A stretch of DNA of 64,000 bases from Paenibacillus sp. AN1007. GTDB taxonomy: Bacteria; Bacillota; Bacilli; Paenibacillales; Paenibacillaceae. The notes below the pieces were generated by a model that saw only the letters and a list, made by a program, of their open reading frames with translations, was not told where the DNA came from and did no database searches. Below, piece by piece: positions 57,701 through 64,000 of this stretch (the first letter of the stretch is position 1; every line of letters begins with the position of its first letter). Where the stretch lies: NCBI RefSeq assembly GCF_040702995.1, contig NZ_CP159992.1, positions 2,257,501 through 2,321,500 on the forward strand. Reading direction: 5' to 3'. Made by a program: the position numbers and the translations under genes.

Positions 57701-60700
57701 GAGCAGGAGAATCTTCGATCATGGTAAAGGCGGTACGTAAGCTAACATGTCGTTGTAGTAACTGCAAGCAGCATGCCCGTACGCGATCTACATCAAGCTT
57801 CCCCACTGCCTCAAGGATGAGAGGCATATTATAACTCGTACCGATGTCACTAAACTGCTCCAAAATGTACAACCTTTTTTGCGCTGAAGTCAGCGGGTAA
57901 TGTTCTCTGGGTTCAGCCGGATGAATGCCTTCAAATGCACGAATGGAACGCAGCCCAGCCAAATGCACTGCAAGTTCATGAATGGAAGGGAAACGGAAAA
58001 TATCCCTGAGATTCAATTCATAAGCTAACTCCTTGTATACGCGAGATACTAAACGTGTTGCCTTGAGCGAATGACCACCTAACTCAAAAAAGCTGTCATA
58101 TCTTCCTATTCGTGATACGCCAAGGATGTCCTCAAAAATGCTAGCCAGACTTTCCTCAAGATCACCCATTGGCTGCTGGAATGTTTGTTCCCGGTGCAGG
58201 TCTAAACGGGGATCAGGAAGTTTTCTTCGATCTACTTTTCCGTTTGGAGTAAGAGGTATGCTGTCCACTTGAACGACAAAAGTAGGAATCATATATTTAG
58301 GCAGCTTCTTTGAGAGCCATTCTTTGATCTCTTTAGGACCCACTACACCGGAAACGGTATAGTACACACAAAGTTCTTTACTATCGTCCTTTGATTCGAT
58401 CACTTGGACAATCGCCTGATCGACATTTGCATGCTGTAAAAGAGCAGCGGTAATTTCTCCTGATTCCAACCGATATCCCCTAATTTTGACCTGTTCGTCG
58501 ATTCTGCCCATATACTCGAGCGTGCCGTCTGTATTCCAGCGTGCCAAATCACCCGTTCGATACACTTTTTTACCAGGCTGCATCGGAATGGAAGTGAATC
58601 GCTGCTCCGTTAAGTCCTTCAAATTTAAATATTGTCGTGCAACACCACTTCCACCTACATACATTTCACCTGGCACCCCAGCTGGGACGACCCGCTGTGA
58701 TGGATCAAGAACGTACACCTGATAGGATGGTAGCGCCCTGCCAATATCGGATACATTACGATGAATATCCTCAGAAGTAATTTCTTTATAAGTAACGTGA
58801 ACGGTTGTTTCTGTAATGCCATACATGTTGATTAACTGAACTTGCGGATAATGTACATTCCATTCACGAAGCATGGTCGGTTGTAGTGCTTCTCCGCCGA
58901 ACACAATCGTTTGAAGTGATGGTAATTGAATATTGTTCTGCACGGCTTCACGGGCAAATTGATAAAACGCTGATGGCGTCTGGCTCAGCATCGTAACCTG
59001 ATTCTCTTTCACAAATGGTACAAAACGACGAGTGTCCGCTGCCAGTTCCCGAGGTACAATGACAAGTTCGCCTCCATAGAGCAGTGCACCAAACATTTCC
59101 CAAACCGAAAAGTCGAATGATATGGAATGGAACATAGACCAAACATCACGATGGTTGTATGAAAACAGCGAGGCCGCTGTCTTTAGTAAACGAACCACAT
59201 TATGATGTTCGACTACGACTCCTTTAGGTGTTCCAGTTGACCCTGAAGTATAAAGAATATATGCAGCGCTGCTTGCCGAAAAATCGACTTGAGGAGCGGA
59301 ATCAGGCAGTTCTTTGATCCATTTCAGATCATGCTGATGCTTCCACTTGCTAGGTCTGCTGGATAATGAAGGCCCATTTTTTTCAAGGATCACATCATAC
59401 CTAAACAAGGTGAGTTCGTTAGGAATCGTATACACCTTATCTGAGAAACGAACGCTGGTGATCTCCTCATATGTCGCATGAATATCCTCGAAAAATTCCC
59501 TAGACAAAAATAACTCATTATCAAATTCCATTTTCGTGTTCGCTTCCGGATGTGTTAGAGCAAATTGCCGTAAGTCCTCTAAAAAAGCTTCTTTGCTATC
59601 AAGGTCCATAACGTCGCCGATAAATATTTTGCCTTCTGCTGAGAGCATATTCAGAGCGGAACGAAGTACCTTCCGCAAATAATGGTGCCCTTTAAAAATT
59701 TGAACGACGCTGTTCAGAACAATGATGTCAAAAGGCGCTTCGTCAAGTGTTTCTATCTGATCAGCAGGGAGACTTCGTAATCGAATGTGTTCAAAGCCTT
59801 CTCGTTCGACTCTCTTCTGACAAAAATCAATCATGCTTTGGGATAGATCCGTTCCATAATAAAATCCAACATGAGGAGCGAGCGTAAACATACTGATCCC
59901 AGATGCACAACCAATCTCGAGAACACGAGTGTCTTTGTTTATGAAAGGTAACAGCTTTTGCTTGATGTTGTTCGCGTACTCATCCATTTCTGTCCGCGAC
60001 AAATCCTGACGCGTATAACTGTTTACCCATGCACCGCCAGCAATATCATCACCAGCCTGGTCTGCTACAAAGTTCCATACAGCCTGATCCATAAACTCAC
60101 TTTCTAACTCTTCAGCATGATCTAGTTGATCTGTATCGAGGCAAAGATATGCCTTAAACAATGACACTTCCCATTGCAGGCGATTGAGCTGTTTGAGATA
60201 AGTTTTAAGGGACAAGACCGTATCAATACAGGCATCGGTCATCATCGTTTTTAGTCGTACAAGGGGCAGTTCAGGATCCAATGGAACATAAGCTCCACCT
60301 GCTTTGAGAACGCCAAGGATGCTGAGGACTGAATAGACGGAATTATGCATCATAATTCCAACATGCCCTCCAGGCTGTAAACCGCGTTCCTGTATTAGAT
60401 AAACAGCAACGCGATTAGCCATGTCATCTAATTCCTTGTAGGTGTACTTCCCGGTATCCGATCGAATGGCGACTTTGTCCGGATGCTGTTCCACTTGTTT
60501 TACGAATAATGTTGGAATTGTTGAAACTAGATTGAGATCCTCTTCCTGACTTATTGCGGGTACGAGTAAACTCAACTCGTTTTCATCAAGTATTTCGTAC
60601 GATTCCAACAGTTGGTCTGGATGAAAGAGCAGTTGGTCTAATATCCGTTCAAAATGAATGAACAACTGGCTGATAAACCAATCGGCATAAGACGACCTCG

Positions 60701-61313
60701 CATAACTTAACTGTAAAACTATCTCGTCATTAGAACGCTCGAACTCGAAACGGCAATCATAATGAATATCTTCCACAATCGATGGATCATACGTTCCTTT
60801 CATGGTTGCGATGATGCTGCAGTGAGGGCCTTCTTTTTGATCAACACCAAGCATATCGAGCAAAAGGGAAAAAGGAAAATTGGAATGACGATCCGCATCT
60901 ACTATGCATTGTTTCATCTGTGCAATGAGTTGTCGCCCATTTTCTCCAGACTGGTGCTTGGCCCGAATGAGCATCAACGTATTTAGCGAAGCTCGCTCCT
61001 CATCCGGGTTAGCTATGATGGGAACTCCGAAAGTAACATCGGTCTTCCCTGTATATCTATGCAAAAGGCAGCTGATCCCTGAGAGCAGCAATATAAACAT
61101 GGCATGTTCAGAGCCTCTACTCACCGTCTGGAGACGTTGTGTAAGTTTTGAATTTAAGGAAAAACGCTTTACTACAACTTCTTTCTGTGGAACGGATGAC
61201 TGAAAGGAGAGCCGTGTCATTTCTGTAAAATCAGAAAATTGTTCAAGCCAGAATCGCTTTTCCTTTTCCAGCCTTGCATCAGATAAAAGTACGTGTTTTT
61301 CGAGCGTATTCAT
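51675..61313 (-). CDS. Three-module NRPS, [half C]-A(MT)-T-C-A-T-C-A-T
   Basis: This 3212-residue synthetase begins with a condensation-like half (1-250) lacking HHxxxDG. A1 (about 265-1030) is split: a2 is LKAGGAYVPLDP (336-347), a SAM methyltransferase occupies about 400-650 (VLEIGCASGISMF), and a3 is ILYTSGSTGTPKG (686-698). Its code DFWSVGMVHK resembles Thr. T1 carries S1082 (ELGGHSLKA). Next come C (MHHLISDG), A2 with code DVQFVAHVVK (Pro-like), T (AEGGHSLKA), C (MHHIVSDG), A3 with code DMFFAGLILK (hydrophobic, uncertain) and T (EMGGQSLIA). There is no thioesterase, reductase or condensation-release domain at the end. AGGAGAGGGG precedes the ATG, 29 bases after the previous NRPS. The codes are read by eye against GrsA. 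Confidence 0.93.
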   Translation of the reverse strand: MNTLEKHVLLSDARLEKEKRFWLEQFSDFTEMTRLSFQSSVPQKEVVVKRFSLNSKLTQRLQTVSRGSEHAMFILLLSGISCLLHRYTGKTDVTFGVPIIANPDEERASLNTLMLIRAKHQSGENGRQLIAQMKQCIVDADRHSNFPFSLLLDMLGVDQKEGPHCSIIATMKGTYDPSIVEDIHYDCRFEFERSNDEIVLQLSYARSSYADWFISQLFIHFERILDQLLFHPDQLLESYEILDENELSLLVPAISQEEDLNLVSTIPTLFVKQVEQHPDKVAIRSDTGKYTYKELDDMANRVAVYLIQERGLQPGGHVGIMMHNSVYSVLSILGVLKAGGAYVPLDPELPLVRLKTMMTDACIDTVLSLKTYLKQLNRLQWEVSLFKAYLCLDTDQLDHAEELESEFMDQAVWNFVADQAGDDIAGGAWVNSYTRQDLSRTEMDEYANNIKQKLLPFINKDTRVLEIGCASGISMFTLAPHVGFYYGTDLSQSMIDFCQKRVEREGFEHIRLRSLPADQIETLDEAPFDIIVLNSVVQIFKGHHYLRKVLRSALNMLSAEGKIFIGDVMDLDSKEAFLEDLRQFALTHPEANTKMEFDNELFLSREFFEDIHATYEEITSVRFSDKVYTIPNELTLFRYDVILEKNGPSLSSRPSKWKHQHDLKWIKELPDSAPQVDFSASSAAYILYTSGSTGTPKGVVVEHHNVVRLLKTAASLFSYNHRDVWSMFHSISFDFSVWEMFGALLYGGELVIVPRELAADTRRFVPFVKENQVTMLSQTPSAFYQFAREAVQNNIQLPSLQTIVFGGEALQPTMLREWNVHYPQVQLINMYGITETTVHVTYKEITSEDIHRNVSDIGRALPSYQVYVLDPSQRVVPAGVPGEMYVGGSGVARQYLNLKDLTEQRFTSIPMQPGKKVYRTGDLARWNTDGTLEYMGRIDEQVKIRGYRLESGEITAALLQHANVDQAIVQVIESKDDSKELCVYYTVSGVVGPKEIKEWLSKKLPKYMIPTFVVQVDSIPLTPNGKVDRRKLPDPRLDLHREQTFQQPMGDLEESLASIFEDILGVSRIGRYDSFFELGGHSLKATRLVSRVYKELAYELNLRDIFRFPSIHELAVHLAGLRSIRAFEGIHPAEPREHYPLTSAQKRLYILEQFSDIGTSYNMPLILEAVGKLDVDRVRACCLQLLQRHVSLRTAFTMIEDSPAQIVFELNELTPDIRYIELEDVSKTSLQEHIHEFVRPFNLSQPPLMRLEIIRLNHDKYMFMLDMHHLISDGTSLYLWINEFMALYRGEQLNPLHIQFTDYAIWQQEQGEDLREKQKNYWHSQLAGELPVLQLPYDQERPAIQDFRGDQLTIHLSSNLTQKLHETCLQRGVTMYMLLMAAYQIMLHKYTGQEDIIVGTPAAGRGHVDLEPIIGMFVNTLAIRSFPRSDLTFDSFLNEVKSVCLGAFEHEDYPLEQLVQDLKVQRDSSRNPLFDTMLAFQNMEKVTFRMDSLEITACDYEWTSSKFDLLLQAEEDAERLVLTFEYATSLFHKATVERFGSSLVRVLEEVVTHPELKIRDISVLTAQEIQVIDRQLSGEDRKGGQVNTIYSAFREQVLRTPDRIAIVEEEVFLSYQELSQRVNRLASVIRKKGVGHGSAVAICGERSISYITGVLAIIKAGAAFVPIDSTLPPDRMLYMLQDSDAKLVIDCSGELSDISEVPLLSLEINDDEEYNIGLEPTVKPEDPLYIVYTSGTTGAPKGVQLAHSNLMNLVLHHQQQSTIQMDGRVLHASSIGFDVCYQEMFVTLLSGGELVIAPEQVKTTPDLLLKFIRKHEVKTLFLPTAYFNFLAGEADMVNDLLGGTLQHIVVAGEALVLSAPFRSAYQQSKVILHNHYGPSETHVVTTIALGKDEGLQERPTIGKPINNVRCYILDQQKQFVPIGVAGELYISGASVGQGYVNQPELTAQQFTQDLYQDGVVMYRTGDLAKLLPTGEIQLIGRTDHQVKIRGYRIEPGEITASLLQQEGIRQAAAIVKTDPHGGKELLAFYVAEKEIEHSDVSLFLAKRLPSYMMPAHLIRLETIPLTRNGKVDYKALSAASAPTLISESYEAPTMEIELKISELFKHALGKNHLGRHSDFFAEGGHSLKAMKLVADIRKQLSVEITLKDIFLYPTVQLLANYVSGLDGAEAAASIVKTDRLHGYPLTSAQKRLYILDQYEGISTTYHLSSSLLVEGKLDLERVQFVYQALLKRHESLRTSFHMEDEETIQIVNDVEDIVLWYRDAEGVEEGVLNELVNSFICPFDLHTAPLMRLGVIRLDKEKHILLMDMHHIVSDGTSIGILIEEFLALYRGEQLPSVQVTFKDFAVWQEDQLKSEQTISKETFWTNHLSGELPVLQLPTDFPRPIHQKFEGELTFLELDQDLLLELRKLTQKTNSTLYMIMLSAFYILMHKYSGDEDIIVGVPVAGRSHADAARVVGMLVNTLPVRTRPEHNKTFTAYLHEVKQILLDAFEHQDYPLERMMEKLEFAADPTRNPLFSVTFDFQNMHMPAMNLEGMKITSWDSSHTSSKFDISVSVSEQEHGVRCLVEYATSLFSRETVDRMMAHYREILLSIIHSEDTLIGKLGSMPLNERELILDNFNQSSKEIYSDEWIHVTFERLADCQPSATAIVMGEMHLSYGELNSHANQLAYTLMEQGIGHNQVVAVYMDSSINTVVSIIAILKAGAAYLPVDPEYPLDRVHFILEDSEAKMVITDADHAKMTGNVPAMIYDFAANVDLWEMRINNPNVLLEPSHLAYVIYTSGSTGKPKGVKIPHRGLCSLSELCTDNLEIRPSDKISQIASIAFDMAAFEIIAALSTGAQLHLVPRKVAANPEKLTELLNESGISVMFMTPSHLAYLNPAHLHSVRLAATGGEAISKHEYERWQKFEYANLYGPTEATILATAWRPEPGGLNGMQVPIGKPVAGRKIYILNESLELQPIGVEGELYIGGEGIAAGYVGLEEVNKKHFIADPFSPGQKMYKTGDKGRWLMDGNIEFKGRADHQVKIRGYRIETGEIELALLQHSFVHEAVVIVKTMTDQEPYLCAFIVESEPVDSNVLRRFLSDRIPHYMLPAKIVKLSHLPVTLNGKLDRKQLESFDISLVDETNYIQPRTEMEQGLADLWKKYLNAERIGIRDNFFEMGGQSLIATRILTEITRDWGLTISLRHLYQYQTIEELAHFMEGETKLDTNGEQP

Positions 61314-61342
61314 TCACTTGCCCCTCTCCTGTTTCCTATGGG

Positions 61343-64000
61343 TTAGAAATCAAAAGAAATACTCTCCAGCCAGTCCTGCTGTTCTCGAACGGTATAGCCA
61401 TGTTCTAGTTCGATTTCGTCAAGCCTTAACGATGGATCATGAACAAACCCTTTTAATATGTGCAAGTAGTTGCTGCTGAACCTGCGAATGGTTTCTTCCT
61501 TGAACAAACTGGTGCAATAGTCCATCGTGCACTGCAGCCCATCGGCACTTTCCGTTACTTCAAAACGGATATCAAACATCGTACTGTTCCTTTCAAAATC
61601 CCTTGGTTTGAACACTAGGTCTGAAATGATTGATGAAGGTTCCTTCATGTTCTGCATAACCAAGACCGTATCAAACAATGGGTTACGGCTTAAATCCCGG
61701 CGGTAATCTAATTGATCTACGAGTTCATCGAACGGGTAGTCTTGATTGGAATAGGCCTCCAAAGTTCGCGTCCGAACATTTTTAAGCAGTTCATTAAACG
61801 ATACGTCTCCCTCCAACTGTATGCGCAGCGGAAGTGTGTTAACGAACATACCAAGCATGTCCTCAAGCTGCTCGTGCTGCCTTCCGGCAATAGGGCAGCC
61901 TATTACGATGTCTCGCTGGCCAGAATAACGGTACAGTAAAACGTAATATGCTGCGAGCAAGACCATATACATGGTGGATTCCGTATTAAACGCAAGCTCT
62001 TTTAATTGCTCTGTCAGCTTGGAATCGACAGCAAATGATAGAGAACGGCCTTCAAAACTTTGCAGTTTCGGACGCGCGTAATCGTAGGGAAGCTGGAGTA
62101 CTGGCACTCCAATGTCAAACTGGTTGATCCAGTATTCTTTTTGCCGATCTAACTGACTTCCGCTAAGCATTTTGTGCTGCCATGTCGCGAAGTCCTTGTA
62201 CTGTAGTTGAACAGCTGGAAGTGAATTCCCTCTGTACAACTCCATGAATTCCTCTATGAAGATAGCAATGGATACACCATCAGAAATAATGTGATGGATA
62301 TCAAAAAGTAAAATGGCACGGTCTGTCTCGATATGAAATAGACACAGCTTAAGCTGGGATGGTTCATCCAGTCTAAAAGGCTGAATTTGTTTCTGAATCT
62401 CTGGATCGATCATTTCTTCGGATATCCATAACTCATTCCAATGGACTGGAGTTTGATTATGGATTACTTGGACAGGAACGCCATCAGCAAAATGGAACGA
62501 TGTCCGTAATATGTCATGCCTCCGAACCATGATTTCGAAAGCTTCACGGCATCGGTTGGCATCCAGCGGTCCTGACACATCCATTACCAAAGGCATGTTG
62601 TAACTTATGCTGCTGCCTTCCGCAGCACTTAGCAGAAGCATTCGCTTTTGCGCAGAAGAAATAGGGTAATGATCCGATAGAGGTGCAGTTGAGATATTTT
62701 CTAGTTGAGCAGTATCTAGATTCGTTTCAAGAAAAGAAGACATTTCAGCAATTGTTTGGTATTGGAATACATGCTGTATGTTAAAATCAAGCCCAAATGC
62801 ATGCCGAATTTTGACTGCAAGACTTGTAGCCCGAAGAGAATGACCACCTTTTTCAAAGAAGTTGTCATAGATACTAAGCTCAGAGCTTTCAAGCACTTCT
62901 TGCCACATCTGCATAATCTGAAGTTCCGTCTCTGTAGCTGTTCTCGCTGGCTCTTCTATTAAGGCTTCATTTTCTAAGAGCGCGAACTCTTGCTCAAGTT
63001 TTCGGCGATCCACTTTGCCATTTTGCGTCAGTGGAACATGATCCAGTTGAGTGAATTGATGTGGAATCATATATTCAGGCAATGCTTGTAATAATTGTTC
63101 GCGGATATTTGATCCAGGTACTATTTGATCTGTTACTAAGAAAGCTTGTAACCGCTGAAAATGGCGCTCATCACTTCTTACCAACACCACTGCTTCTCGT
63201 ACACCTGAAATCTGAAGCAAAGCAGTTTCAATTTCCTGTAATTCCACGCGATATCCACGGATTTTCACTTGTTGATCCACGCGTCCAATAAAATGTAATG
63301 TGCCCATTTCATCCCACTTCGCCAAATCTCCTGTGCGATACATCCACCCGCCTTCGAATGGGTCTGGAATGAATTTTTCTGCCGTTAGTGTTTCTTTACC
63401 CGCATACCCTAGTGAAACTCCCGCACCGGCAATGAATAACTCTCCTGGAATTCCCGGGGGTTGGAGCTGGCCAAACGGGTTCAAAATATATATTCGGTAA
63501 CCTGGAATAGGCTTACCGATAGGTATGACTTCGTCATCCCTCTCTTTACAATGGTGGTATGCAGCACATACTGTTGTTTCTGTTGGACCGTATGAATTGT
63601 AGACTTCAGCTTTTTGCATCAACCTACTAATGTGCTGTTTCTTAAGTACGTCTCCTCCAGAGATGAATAATCGAACTTGATGTTCCTTCAAGTGCCGATC
63701 CAATTCACTGAGCATGACGGGAGAAGCGGAAATGACGGTAATAGCCCGCTCAGCAACAAATGAAATTAAGCTTTCTACATGGCGAGCGACCGCCTTACCC
63801 GCGATATGCACAGATGCTCCTGTGACTAACGCAGGATAAATCTCTTCCATAGACGTATCAAAAGATACGGAAGAGTGGTGTAATACCCGATCACCAGGAA
63901 CGATGCTAAAGCTTTCGCAAAATCTTCTTATATAATGAACAACATGGCTTTGTTTAAGCAAAACCCCTTTGGGCTGACCAGTTGTCCCTGAAGTATACAG
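61343..64000 (-). CDS. NRPS, A(Lys-like)-T-C end (5' part outside window)
   Basis: This is the last 885 codons of a larger synthetase. The frame is open at the right edge, inside adenylation motif a3 (LYTSGTTGQPKGV). It contains the rest of the A domain (SYGPTETTVC, YRTGDLAKW, IRGYRVELQEIE, NGKVDRRK), a carrier (EKGGHSLRATS) and a complete condensation domain (DIHHIISDG, DIVIGCPIAGRQ, NQDYPFDELV), then stops. The code read by eye, DTESIGSVCK, is one letter from the Lys code I recall for bacitracin synthetase. Ending in a condensation domain is unusual, because the next NRPS also begins with a condensation half. An ATG or TTG inside 63961 is not the start. Confidence 0.93.
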   Translation of the reverse strand: MYTSGTTGQPKGVLLKQSHVVHYIRRFCESFSIVPGDRVLHHSSVSFDTSMEEIYPALVTGASVHIAGKAVARHVESLISFVAERAITVISASPVMLSELDRHLKEHQVRLFISGGDVLKKQHISRLMQKAEVYNSYGPTETTVCAAYHHCKERDDEVIPIGKPIPGYRIYILNPFGQLQPPGIPGELFIAGAGVSLGYAGKETLTAEKFIPDPFEGGWMYRTGDLAKWDEMGTLHFIGRVDQQVKIRGYRVELQEIETALLQISGVREAVVLVRSDERHFQRLQAFLVTDQIVPGSNIREQLLQALPEYMIPHQFTQLDHVPLTQNGKVDRRKLEQEFALLENEALIEEPARTATETELQIMQMWQEVLESSELSIYDNFFEKGGHSLRATSLAVKIRHAFGLDFNIQHVFQYQTIAEMSSFLETNLDTAQLENISTAPLSDHYPISSAQKRMLLLSAAEGSSISYNMPLVMDVSGPLDANRCREAFEIMVRRHDILRTSFHFADGVPVQVIHNQTPVHWNELWISEEMIDPEIQKQIQPFRLDEPSQLKLCLFHIETDRAILLFDIHHIISDGVSIAIFIEEFMELYRGNSLPAVQLQYKDFATWQHKMLSGSQLDRQKEYWINQFDIGVPVLQLPYDYARPKLQSFEGRSLSFAVDSKLTEQLKELAFNTESTMYMVLLAAYYVLLYRYSGQRDIVIGCPIAGRQHEQLEDMLGMFVNTLPLRIQLEGDVSFNELLKNVRTRTLEAYSNQDYPFDELVDQLDYRRDLSRNPLFDTVLVMQNMKEPSSIISDLVFKPRDFERNSTMFDIRFEVTESADGLQCTMDYCTSLFKEETIRRFSSNYLHILKGFVHDPSLRLDEIELEHGYTVREQQDWLESISFDF

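Overview
The window looks like chromosomal DNA of a Paenibacillus-type Firmicute. Supporting signs are strong AGGAGG ribosome sites, frequent GTG and TTG starts, catabolite-repression-like sites, a GH52/GH67 glucuronoxylan locus, ECF sigma/DUF4179 and WG-repeat genes, a collagen-like surface protein and a large NRPS cluster. No tRNA, rRNA or CRISPR array was seen.

Region 1 (1-10.5 kb) is sugar-acid and xylan use. It holds a GntR repressor and uxuA (cut by the left edge), an ArsR regulator with an aldehyde dehydrogenase, an AraC regulator divergent from a GH52 beta-xylosidase coupled to a GH67 alpha-glucuronidase, and a zinc polyol-type dehydrogenase. The two glycosidases release xylose and (methyl)glucuronate, and UxuA belongs to the glucuronate breakdown route.

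Region 2 (10.6-18.6 kb) is mixed housekeeping and redox: a degenerate HPr-like protein, ribosomal protein L31 type B, a Dabb protein, two SDRs, pyruvate oxidase PoxB, a class I P450 coupled to a membrane-anchored L7/L12-C-domain protein, and an aldo/keto reductase.

Region 3 (18.9-29.5 kb) is a six-gene operon: MoxR-type AAA ATPase, DUF5682, vWA, DUF4132, SWIM zinc finger and a small helical protein. It matches the uncharacterised yehL/M/P/I/Q set of E. coli.

Region 4 (29.7-36.8 kb) has an ECF sigma factor with a DUF4179 anti-sigma protein, a small lipoprotein, a WG-repeat protein, a collagen-like protein and an Rhs relic. Region 5 (36.8-41.4 kb) has a TusA-like gene and a CYP102 (P450 BM3-type) fusion read leftwards, then about 1.1 kb of non-coding relics, hairpins and an IS-like remnant.

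Region 6 (41.5-64 kb, to the edge) is a leftward seven-gene NRPS operon. In transcription order it contains: NRPS A-T-C (5' end outside the window); NRPS [half C]-A(MT)-T-C-A-T-C-A-T; type II thioesterase; aspartate decarboxylase (beta-alanine); NRPS C-A-T-E; a serine peptidase fused to three membrane helices and a cyclic-peptide ABC exporter; and a stand-alone malonyl-CoA acyltransferase. The C-A-T-E protein reads as an Asn activator with epimerase. Together with the ClbP-like peptidase this points to an N-acyl-D-Asn prodrug system, as in colibactin, xenocoumacin, zwittermicin and paenilamicin, in which the leader is removed at export. One adenylation domain is interrupted between motifs a2 and a3 by a methyltransferase. 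The cluster is the most likely novel system here. All function calls come from reading motifs by eye; no search was run.
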